Source: Candidatus Woesearchaeota archaeon (lineage in GTDB: Archaea; Nanobdellota; Nanobdellia; Woesearchaeales; BS150m-G63). From it: a stretch of 51,920 nt of DNA. Below the pieces are notes generated by a model that did not search any database, had not been told where the DNA came from, and saw only the letters and a list, made by a program, of their open reading frames with translations. The stretch is from positions 1 through 51,920 of the forward strand of contig JADHVD010000008.1 in assembly GCA_016784165.1 (NCBI GenBank), in the 5' to 3' direction. Positions 24,984 to 31,729 of this stretch are shown here, one piece after another. A program made the position numbers and the translations under genes. Position 1 is the stretch's first letter. Every line of letters starts with the position of its first letter.

Positions 24984-25748
24984 ATGGTGAGCAACGACGC
25001 ACAAGATAAAGTATTCCAACTTTTATTCGAAGAAGATGAGATAACTTGGCAGAATATACTGTATAATTTAGTGACTAAAGAAAACATGGATCCTTGGGAT
25101 GTGGATATATCAACATTATCAAAAAAATTCATGGGTATGCTTAAACAACTAAAAGATATGGATTTCAATTTGCCTGGAAAAGTAGTACTCGCAGCAGCAT
25201 TATTATTGAGATTAAAATCTTCAAAATTAGTCGACGAGGAAATACTAGAACTCGACAGACTGATAGCATCAACAGAAGAAATTGAAGATGCAGATGATTT
25301 GATTGACTATGAAGAAGTACTCCCAGGGAATTTAATAGGGGAAGAAAAACCAAAATTAATACCAAGAACTCCTCAACCGAGAAAAAGAAAAGTATCTATT
25401 TATGATCTTGTGGATGCTTTGGAAAAAGCATTAGAAGTAAGAAAAAGAAGGGTTACAAGGAGTATTCCACCACAGAATATTAGATTACCAGAGGAAACAG
25501 TTGATATTGGATTTGTTATGAATAGTCTACTTAAAAAAATAAAAGATTTTTTTTCGATAGGCAATAAAAGATTAACATTTCAACAATTAATTCCTTCAGA
25601 ATCAAAAGAAGATAAAGTATCAATTTTTGTTCCATTACTTCATTTAACAAATCAAAGAAAAGTAGATGTTCATCAACAACAACACTTTGGCGAAATTGAA
25701 GTGGAATTATTAAGAAAACAAATAAAAAAGGCAGTAAATAAAAATTAA
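24984..25748 (+). CDS. scpA: Segregation and condensation protein ScpA
   Basis: Kleisin subunit that bridges SMC heads in chromosome condensation. The N-terminus VFQLLFEEDEITWQNILYNLVTKENMDPWDVDISTLSKKFM is typical of ScpA, followed by VVLAAALLLRLKSSKLV. The C-terminal winged-helix region has TFQQLIP...KVSIFVPLLHLTNQRKVDVHQQQHFGEIEVEL. It is 254 aa. Only one base separates its stop from pfdA. No SMC gene lies in this window. Confidence 0.92.
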   Translation: MVSNDAQDKVFQLLFEEDEITWQNILYNLVTKENMDPWDVDISTLSKKFMGMLKQLKDMDFNLPGKVVLAAALLLRLKSSKLVDEEILELDRLIASTEEIEDADDLIDYEEVLPGNLIGEEKPKLIPRTPQPRKRKVSIYDLVDALEKALEVRKRRVTRSIPPQNIRLPEETVDIGFVMNSLLKKIKDFFSIGNKRLTFQQLIPSESKEDKVSIFVPLLHLTNQRKVDVHQQQHFGEIEVELLRKQIKKAVNKN

Positions 25749-25749
25749 A

Positions 25750-26151
25750 ATGGAAAATCAACAACAAAATCAGAACCACATACAACTCCAGATGATAGCT
25801 CAACAGATTGGTCAGATGCAAAACCAATTAAAGATGATTGATGATCAATTGAACGAATTGACAATAATCAAACAAGGATTGAATGATTTAGAAAAACTAA
25901 AAAAAGGAGATGAAATACTTGCCCCATTAAGCAATGGAATATTCATAAAATCAAAATTAGAAGACAACAAAAACTTAATAGTGAATGTTGGTGGAAATAC
26001 AACAGCAAAAAAAACAGTGCCAGAAGTAAAAAAAATGCTCGACAAACAGATGGACGAATTGAAAAAGTTACAGACAAACTTATTGACAGAACTTCAAGGA
26101 TTAAATTTACAGGCAAATTATTTTGAAAATAAAATAAAATCTAAGAAATAG
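25750..26151 (+). CDS. pfdA: Prefoldin subunit alpha
   Basis: Hexameric jellyfish-shaped holdase that passes unfolded proteins to the thermosome. It has Gln-rich coiled-coil arms (QLQMIAQQIGQMQNQLKMIDDQLNELTIIKQGLNDL), the beta-hairpin core (GDEILAPLSNGIFIKSKLEDNKNLIVNVGGNTTAKKTVPEVKKML) and a second helix. It is 133 aa. It is sandwiched between scpA and ftsY with gaps of 1 and 7 bp, a tight operon. Confidence 0.93.
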   Translation: MENQQQNQNHIQLQMIAQQIGQMQNQLKMIDDQLNELTIIKQGLNDLEKLKKGDEILAPLSNGIFIKSKLEDNKNLIVNVGGNTTAKKTVPEVKKMLDKQMDELKKLQTNLLTELQGLNLQANYFENKIKSKK

Positions 26152-26158
26152 GTGTTTT

Positions 26159-27505
26159 ATGTTTAAATTTTTAAAAGAAAAATTAAGTAAGGCAGTATCT
26201 GTATTTTCTAAAGGGGTCGAAGAATCTTCAGAAGAAGAAGTAGAAGAAACATCTAAAGAAACATCTAAAGAAACATCTAAAGAAACATCTAAAAAAGAAA
26301 CTAAGAAAAAAGAAGATAAAAAACCTGTCGAAAAAAAGAAAGAAAAGGAAATTAAAGAGAAAAAAACAGAAAAACCAAAAAAGAAAGATAAAAAATCAAT
26401 AAAAGAAGAAAAACAAAAAAAACAAAGCAAAGAAGAAAAAGAAGAAGAAAAAGAAGAATCGAAAGAAGAAGCGAAAGAAGAAAAACCAGAAGAGGAAAAA
26501 CAAGGCTTTTTCAAAAAAATATTTAAGAAAAAAGAACAAGAGCCAGAAGAACTCAAAGAAGAAAAGGAAAAAGAAGAACAAGAAGAAGAACCTAAAGAAA
26601 AGCCAGAATCCCGACCAAAAGAAGAACCAAAAGAAGAAAAACCAAGTTTCTTCAAAAAAATACTTAAGATTTCTATCTCAGACGATAAATTTAATGATTT
26701 ATTTTGGGAAATTGAATTAGCACTTTTAGAAAATAACGTAGCAGTAGAGGTTATTGAAAAGTTCAAGCAAGATTTAAAAGAGGAATTACTGAATAAAAAA
26801 TTAAGCCCATTCAAATTAACACAAGTAGTCAAAAAAAGTTTTGGAAACACATTAGAAGAACTATTTGATATAGAAGAAATAGATTTAATTTCAAATATAA
26901 AAAAACAAAAACCTTACACAATTCTTTTTGTAGGGGTTAATGGAAGTGGAAAAACAACCAACCTTGCAAAAGTAGCATATCTCCTCAAAAATAAAGGATT
27001 TAAACCAGTGATTGCAGCATGTGATACTTTTAGGGCAGCAGCATTACATCAATTAGAAGAACACTGTAATAATTTAGATATCAAATTAATTAAACATGAT
27101 TATGGCTCAGATGCAGCTGCAGTTGCTTTTGATGCAATAAAACATGCAGAATCAAAAAATCTCGATGTTGTTCTTATAGATACAGCCGGACGTTCACATT
27201 CAAATGTGAATCTTATGGATGAGCTAAAAAAAATAGAAAGAGTGTCAAAACCACATCTGACTGTTTTTGTAGGCGATTCTTTAACTGGAAATGATGTTGT
27301 AGAGCAGGCAAGAGCATTTAATGAGTCAGTAGGGATAGATGCAATCATATTATCAAAAGTAGATGTAGATGAAAAAGGCGGAGCTGCAATTTCAGTAAGC
27401 CATATAACTGGAAAACCAATCATTTACATTGGTTCAGGGCAAGAATATAAGGACTTAAAAGAGTTTGATAAAGAATTAGTTATAAATTCTCTCGGTTTAG
27501 ATTAA
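26159..27505 (+). CDS. ftsY: Signal recognition particle receptor FtsY
   Basis: Membrane-associated GTPase that docks SRP54. The first roughly 165 residues are an unusually long Lys/Glu low-complexity A domain with ETSKETSKETSK repeats. The N domain (FWEIELALLENNVAVEVIEKFK) and G domain follow: GVNGSGKTTNLAKVAY (G1), DTFRAAALHQLE, DTAGRSHSNVNLMDELKK, LSKVDVDEKGGAAIS. It is the third gene of scpA-pfdA-ftsY. Confidence 0.96.
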   Translation: MFKFLKEKLSKAVSVFSKGVEESSEEEVEETSKETSKETSKETSKKETKKKEDKKPVEKKKEKEIKEKKTEKPKKKDKKSIKEEKQKKQSKEEKEEEKEESKEEAKEEKPEEEKQGFFKKIFKKKEQEPEELKEEKEKEEQEEEPKEKPESRPKEEPKEEKPSFFKKILKISISDDKFNDLFWEIELALLENNVAVEVIEKFKQDLKEELLNKKLSPFKLTQVVKKSFGNTLEELFDIEEIDLISNIKKQKPYTILFVGVNGSGKTTNLAKVAYLLKNKGFKPVIAACDTFRAAALHQLEEHCNNLDIKLIKHDYGSDAAAVAFDAIKHAESKNLDVVLIDTAGRSHSNVNLMDELKKIERVSKPHLTVFVGDSLTGNDVVEQARAFNESVGIDAIILSKVDVDEKGGAAISVSHITGKPIIYIGSGQEYKDLKEFDKELVINSLGLD

Positions 27506-27528
27506 ATTAAATAATTGGAGGTATTACA

Positions 27529-27873
27529 ATGTTTGGATTCGGAAAACCTTGGTTAAAAAGAAATTTTAAAGATGACACATATTTCTATATGAGGGTAGAG
27601 TATATAATCAAACATCTTGATAAACCAGACAAAAAGAAAGTTGAAGGAAAATCATCTTTTTTTCACCAAGAAGATTGGCAAAATAAAAAAGAGCAAAAAA
27701 TACATAAAGCATTAGATTCTGGAAAAAATCCTTCAAAGTTAGACCCAATTAGGTTAGCAATTCATACAAAAAGAGAGCAATTTAGGGTTGGAGATGGAAT
27801 TTCAAGATTAAGGGCATTCAAAAAAAGAAAAATAAAAAAAATAAATGTAGAACTTTGTATTGGGGAATGGTGA
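27529..27873 (+). CDS. Basic protein of unknown function
   Basis: A 114-aa Lys/Arg-rich cytosolic protein (about one quarter basic residues), no recognised family. It contains MRVEYIIKHLDKPDKKKVEGKSSFFHQEDWQNKKEQKIHKALDSGK and RLAIHTKREQFRVGDGISRLRAFKKRKIKKINVELCIGEW. A canonical TTGGAGGT site sits 7 nt before the ATG. It follows ftsY by 23 bp, so it may be the operon's last gene. It converges with the helicase fragment, 3 bp between stops. Confidence 0.65.
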   Translation: MFGFGKPWLKRNFKDDTYFYMRVEYIIKHLDKPDKKKVEGKSSFFHQEDWQNKKEQKIHKALDSGKNPSKLDPIRLAIHTKREQFRVGDGISRLRAFKKRKIKKINVELCIGEW

Positions 27874-27876
27874 TTT

Positions 27877-28548
27877 TTATTTTTCTTCATCTTCATACTC
27901 AATCTTTTTACCATAATAAATCCCTTTTCTTAATTTAACAGGTCGCCAAAGGTCAATAACCAATTCAGCATCCATCCAATCTGCTAATTCTTGTGGGTTT
28001 CCTATCGTAGCACTTAATCCAATAATTTGTGCATTCAACATCTGTTTTAAAATAGTGAGTAAAATTTCAAGTGTTGGTCCTCTGCCAGGATCATTTAGCA
28101 AATGAATTTCATCAACAACAATAACTTTTATATCTTCTATCCACCTAGATTTGTGTCTTATAAGGGAGTCCATCTTTTCAGATGTCGTTAAAATCAAGTC
28201 ATGTTTATACAATCCAGTGTCAGAAGAATCCAAATCCCCAATAGATAATGCAACCTTGATCAACCCACCATATTTTTTCTTAAAATCTTTATATTTCTCA
28301 GATGCAAGCGCTTTCAAAGGTACAACATAAATCGCCTTTCCTCCTTTTTCCAACAACTGCTTTAACATGGCCATCTCAGCAATAAGTGTTTTTCCAGAAG
28401 CAGTAGGCGTACAAACAAGCAGATTTTTTCCTTTAAACAATCCTTTTTTAATTGCTTTTTCCTGTGAAGGTCGTAATTTATTTATGTCTTTATTTAAGAT
28501 TTCATAAAATTCTTTTGGAAGATATTTTTTAATGTCTTTCAATAACAT
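27877..28548 (-). CDS. Hel308/Ski2-like helicase reduced to RecA domain 1
   Basis: A 223-aa protein with Q-motif-like LRPSQEKAIKKG, Walker A CTPTASGKT, VVPLKALASEK (Ia), LTTSEKMDSLIR, DEIHLLND (DEAH-type box II) and SATIGNPQELADWM (motif III). It ends shortly after the first RecA domain (PVKLRKGIYYGKK). Hel308 proteins are normally about 700 aa, so domain 2 (motifs IV-VI), the winged helix and ratchet domains are absent. A convergent gene starts 3 bp after the stop, so no remnant follows. It could be a split helicase half or a truncated paralogue. Confidence 0.85.
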   Translation of the reverse strand: MLLKDIKKYLPKEFYEILNKDINKLRPSQEKAIKKGLFKGKNLLVCTPTASGKTLIAEMAMLKQLLEKGGKAIYVVPLKALASEKYKDFKKKYGGLIKVALSIGDLDSSDTGLYKHDLILTTSEKMDSLIRHKSRWIEDIKVIVVDEIHLLNDPGRGPTLEILLTILKQMLNAQIIGLSATIGNPQELADWMDAELVIDLWRPVKLRKGIYYGKKIEYEDEEK

Positions 28549-28590
28549 ATAAATTCAAATAGCTCTTAGATTTAAAACATTTTCCTAAAA

Positions 28591-28600
28591 ATTTATATAT
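28591..28600 (+). promoter_or_regulatory. TATA box of phosphoglycerate mutase gene
   Basis: ATTTATATAT about 27 bp before ATG 28622, with no ribosome binding site in between; a leaderless layout. Confidence 0.6.
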
Positions 28601-28621
28601 TCAAAAGATAATCAAACAATC

Positions 28622-29215
28622 ATGGCAAAAAAAGAGGTTTATCATATCTATCTATTTAGGCATGGCCAGACCCATTATAACAAAAATCATTATTTTACAG
28701 GTTGGAAAGATTCTAAATTAACTTCTCAAGGAATTAAAGATGCTAAAAAAGTTGCCAAAAAATTAAAAAATAAACAATTTAACATTGCTTACCACTCTCA
28801 TCTTTCTCGTTCAAAAGATACATTAAAACAAGTGCTTAAATTTCATCCAAAGTGCAAGGAATTAATCGAAGATGACAGAATAATTGAAAGGTGTTATGGA
28901 AAATTACAAGGATTTAGCCATAAGTCAATTATTAAAAATTATGGTCAAAAACAATTCGACATTTGGCATCGTTCTTATGATATCCCCCCACCTAAAGGGG
29001 AGAGCGTCAAAATGGTCGAAAAAAGAGTCAACGCTTTCATAAAAGAATTAATTAAAAAAATCAAAAAAGAAAAAATAAATGTAGCTATTTCTGCCCACGG
29101 AAATTCAATGAGGCCTTTTAGAAAATATTTTGAAAAACTAACCCTCAAACAAATGATGAAATTAGAAAATCCATGGGATGATTATTTTGAATATAAAATA
29201 AATATTTCTGATTAG
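28622..29215 (+). CDS. 2,3-bisphosphoglycerate-dependent phosphoglycerate mutase-like
   Basis: Histidine phosphatase superfamily member, probably interconverting 3- and 2-phosphoglycerate. It has IYLFRHGQTHYNKNHYFTGWKDSKLTSQG (catalytic RHG, plus the FTGW substrate motif of true mutases), SHLSRSKDTL, IIERCYGKLQGFSH (acid catalyst Glu) and SAHGNSMRP (second His). It is 197 aa, slightly shorter than typical bacterial GpmA. Together with tpiA and enolase it covers lower glycolysis in this window. Confidence 0.87.
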   Translation: MAKKEVYHIYLFRHGQTHYNKNHYFTGWKDSKLTSQGIKDAKKVAKKLKNKQFNIAYHSHLSRSKDTLKQVLKFHPKCKELIEDDRIIERCYGKLQGFSHKSIIKNYGQKQFDIWHRSYDIPPPKGESVKMVEKRVNAFIKELIKKIKKEKINVAISAHGNSMRPFRKYFEKLTLKQMMKLENPWDDYFEYKINISD

Positions 29216-29236
29216 TTTTTAAAAAAATAGAAAAAG

Positions 29237-29255
29237 AAGGAGAACGAATCTCCTT
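29237..29255 (+). terminator. Hairpin downstream of phosphoglycerate mutase
   Basis: AAGGAGA-ACGAA-TCTCCTT, a 7-bp stem with a 5-nt loop followed by ATTTTC and A runs. It lies between the convergent mutase and membrane-protein genes. Confidence 0.5.
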
Positions 29256-29280
29256 ATTTTCAAAAAAAAATAAAAAATGA

Positions 29281-29634
29281 CTAAGCTTTTGCTAGGTCAT
29301 ATACATCTTTAAGAGCTACTATCACAACAGCAGGAATAACAAACACCATTATAGCATCGAAAATTCCTCCTAAATATGGACCAATAAATGCAACACCAGT
29401 TAATGTTGATGATGCTCCTCCCATGTAACTTGCGATAACCAGCACAATCGCTGCCATCACAAATTTTTCAGCTTGTTTTCCTGCAATGTTCAGGAATCCC
29501 ACAATTAATCCGAATAAGATTAATAGAGAAACAAGCCATGCTTGGAGGCCACCTAATGATGCGCCTATAAGTCCTAAAATTATTGCTAGTATTACTCCCA
29601 AAATGAATGCCCATTTTCCTAATGTATCTTTCAT
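29281..29634 (-). CDS. Four-helix small membrane protein, unknown function
   Basis: A 117-aa protein with about four hydrophobic helices (GKWAFILGVILAIILGLIGAS; AWLVSLLILFGLIVGFLNIAG; FVMAAIVLVIASYMGG; IFDAIMVFVIPAVVIVALKDVYDLA) and few charges. Gly-rich turns link them. AGGTGATTA precedes the ATG. No family recognised. Confidence 0.7.
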   Translation of the reverse strand: MKDTLGKWAFILGVILAIILGLIGASLGGLQAWLVSLLILFGLIVGFLNIAGKQAEKFVMAAIVLVIASYMGGASSTLTGVAFIGPYLGGIFDAIMVFVIPAVVIVALKDVYDLAKA

Positions 29635-29764
29635 CTTGTGTAATCACCTCTCACTATATGTAAGACTTAACCCCTATTAACCAATAAATTCTATATAAAG
29701 CTTTCTAAAATCTATAATGATGGGATAGTAGTAAAAAATAAGAATCAGAATTTAAAAAACAAAA

Positions 29765-31198
29765 TTAAATATTTAATGTTGAACTATTGGAATGGGAAAT
29801 AAATATTCTTCCTTTAGCACTTTTAAATTTAATAACTGCAGGACTTAATCTCAAAGCTCCTAAAATGCTTAATTTAGATTTTATCTTGTAAGTTATCATT
29901 CTTTCTTCAAAACCTTCTAATAAATCAATATTCCATTTTAGTAAAGTTCCTTTTACATCATGAGTCATAACTTTAGTAGGTTTTAAAGTTCCTAAATAAT
30001 CTTCTTTAACAAGATTTGCAATATTGGGTATTTTTTCTATAACTCTAATATTCTCATTTTTACTTTTAGTTCTATTTTTGATATTCAGAGTTATTTTTAT
30101 TTTAGAAATTCCACCTTCTTGTATTTCTAATACTTCTGCTTTTTTCTTTATGATCACAGAACTTCTCGTTAAGAAATATAACACCACAATAACAATTAAA
30201 ATTATACTTAATGCAAACAAAGATCTAAAGTTTTCAGTATAACTAACCTCTATTTTTTGAGATGGTTCAAGCACCAACTCCCAAACCAAGTAATCATTTC
30301 CTTCTTCTGTAAGTAATTTAGTTTTTGGTTCTGTAATTGTGAATAAACTTCTAAACCAGTTAGTTGGAATCTTATATAATTCAGAACCTTGAGTGTTCCC
30401 ATCATTTAGAATAACTACTTTAGTTTTTGTCTTCAAAAATTCTTTTTGAGTTATTGGAGTATCAACAAAAGCAGAATAACTTACAATCTCAATATTTTCT
30501 TTATCTGGACTGAATACAATATCTCCTGTAGAAACCGTTGCTATTAAAACATCATTTCTTGGATCTGTTACAGGACTTAAAGTTATCACAAAAGTTTCAG
30601 TTCTTTCTTCTAAAGGACCCAATGGAACTATTCTTTTTTTATGTATCAATCCACTATTAGTGGTTAAATCAATTGTAACTTCTTCTAAATCCAAAATATT
30701 AGTGTTTTTTAGATTTACTTTTACAGTGAATTTTCCTCTTGGATCTATTTTAATAGGATCAACAAGCATTGTGGTAATAACAAAAGGAAGATAATCTTGC
30801 ATTTCTAATCCAGTAGATTTGATATAAACAGTAACATCTTCACTATCTGTAGTGCCAGTTGACTGCATAGTGACAATTATAGGTAATTTTTTTGGTCCTG
30901 CAGAAATTCTGTTTGGCGGTATAAGTTGAAGTATTGTTGAATCTGAAGATTGAGCAGGAATCACCATTCCACTAAAATAATCAGATAAAGGATTAGACAT
31001 CAAATCCCATAGCACATCAGAACTAAATTTAAATGTTTGTTCTGTATCTAGGTGATTTTCTACAGTAACATTAAAACTCGCACTTTCATTTTTATAGATT
31101 CTATCATTTATTGATTCAACAGAAACATGAAAATCCCCTGCAAATGCAATGGGAATTAAGAAAATCATTATTGCAATAAGTAATGTTTTACGATTCAT
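29765..31198 (-). CDS. Secreted, membrane-anchored surface protein with beta domains
   Basis: A 477-aa exported protein. A signal peptide (MNRKTLLIAIMIFLIPIAFAGDF) is followed by tandem Ig-like/CARDB-type domains (FHVSVESINDRIYKNESASFNVTVENHLDTEQTF; VDPIKIDPRGKFTVKVNLKNTNILDLEEVTIDL). A transmembrane helix (FALSIILIVIVVLYFLT, about residue 340) leads to a cytoplasmic beta domain (ISKIKITLNIKNRTKSKNENIRVIEKIPN). The start is moved to the ATG at 31198; the track uses a TTG 20 codons earlier. Resembles archaeal secreted proteins with NEW3-like domains; function unknown. Confidence 0.7.
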   Translation of the reverse strand: MNRKTLLIAIMIFLIPIAFAGDFHVSVESINDRIYKNESASFNVTVENHLDTEQTFKFSSDVLWDLMSNPLSDYFSGMVIPAQSSDSTILQLIPPNRISAGPKKLPIIVTMQSTGTTDSEDVTVYIKSTGLEMQDYLPFVITTMLVDPIKIDPRGKFTVKVNLKNTNILDLEEVTIDLTTNSGLIHKKRIVPLGPLEERTETFVITLSPVTDPRNDVLIATVSTGDIVFSPDKENIEIVSYSAFVDTPITQKEFLKTKTKVVILNDGNTQGSELYKIPTNWFRSLFTITEPKTKLLTEEGNDYLVWELVLEPSQKIEVSYTENFRSLFALSIILIVIVVLYFLTRSSVIIKKKAEVLEIQEGGISKIKITLNIKNRTKSKNENIRVIEKIPNIANLVKEDYLGTLKPTKVMTHDVKGTLLKWNIDLLEGFEERMITYKIKSKLSILGALRLSPAVIKFKSAKGRIFISHSNSSTLNI

Positions 31199-31315
31199 TG
31201 TTTGTACCCTTTTTAGTGCAAACCCTGAAGACAGGTTAAATAAGTCTCCATGTTCCAACCACCTTTTATAATTACTTTTTATTTATACTCTTTAATATAT
31301 AAACTTTTCTTTTTA

Positions 31316-31566
31316 AAAAGTTTATGCTCAAAGACAAAAAGTCTTTTTGTATAAACTTTTCTTTTTTATCAGAACAGGACTTATTAAATGGGGCTGCCGC
31401 AGATTTTTTCAAAAATCTGATCAAAAGATGTGGAACCTGCGCGTTGCTTGGTTCCCCCAACTCTTTCGCTTCGCTTAGTTACTTTTTTATTGAAACCTTT
31501 AAGAATTTTTTAATTCTTAAAGGTTTTATTAAATACTGTGGAGTTTCGTTTTTTTACGAAATTCCA
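31316..31566. repeat. Palindrome-rich intergenic element
   Basis: A chain of inverted repeats without a credible gene: AAAAGTTTAT/ATAAACTTTT (31316-31325/31351-31360) enclosing a smaller hairpin; CAGATTTTT/AAAAATCTG (31400-31419); GGAACC/GGTTCC (31432-31455); a perfect 15-bp stem AAACCTTTAAGAATT/AATTCTTAAAGGTTT (31493-31526); and an 11-bp stem 31539-31566. Local GC is higher than the surroundings. It could be a MITE/REP-like element or a structured RNA. The track ORFs here are hairpin artefacts. Confidence 0.6.
31388..31399. repeat. 12-bp copy of the adjacent tRNA 3' end (att-like)
   Basis: ATGGGGCTGCCG is identical to 31600-31611, which is the discriminator and acceptor 3' strand of the tRNA at 31601-31721. 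Duplication of a tRNA 3' end 212 bp downstream of the tRNA is the usual footprint of tRNA-targeted integration. Confidence 0.5.
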
Positions 31567-31600
31567 TAGTCTTTACTTTTACCTATTTGAGTAATATATA

Positions 31601-31721
31601 TGGGGCTGCCGTGATTTGAACACGGGTTACTAGCTGTTCATGTCACAGCAAGGAAATATAAGGTATCTCCCTCTCCATGAACCCCGAGCTAGTGTCATAG
31701 ACCAGGCTAAACCACAGCCCC
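31601..31721 (-). tRNA. Intron-containing tRNA, probably tRNA-Pro (GGG)
   Basis: Minus-strand cloverleaf. Acceptor is GGGGCTG/CAGCCCC with discriminator A; D-loop AGCCTGGTCTA; anticodon stem CTAGC/GCTAG; T-arm CCGTG-TTCAAAT-CACGG. The anticodon loop region is 53 nt, so an intron of about 46 nt is needed. Splicing at the canonical 37/38 position leaves TCGGGGA, anticodon GGG (Pro), but with C rather than U at position 33. The D-loop also resembles archaeal tRNA-Pro. Other splice sites cannot be excluded, so the isotype is uncertain. No CCA is encoded. Confidence 0.8.
31636..31681 (-). other. Predicted tRNA intron (46 nt)
   Basis: Placed between positions 37 and 38. GTTCATG, whose first base is G37, pairs with CATGAAC at the intron's 3' end. 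The 3' strand then runs straight into A38 and the anticodon stem, so only one clear bulge (CGGG) is visible. This is a relaxed, not canonical, bulge-helix-bulge for the archaeal splicing endonuclease. Confidence 0.4.
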
Positions 31722-31729
31722 TTTATTTA

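Noticed and set aside
26107-26850. Long antisense ORF rich in Ser/Phe opposite ftsY
   Set aside because: It mirrors the Lys/Glu low-complexity A domain of FtsY; no start signal.
31272-31569. Two track ORFs (31272-31460 minus, 31324-31569 plus)
   Set aside because: Both run through a chain of hairpins and the tRNA-end copy; no ribosome binding site, and codon content is dictated by inverted repeats.
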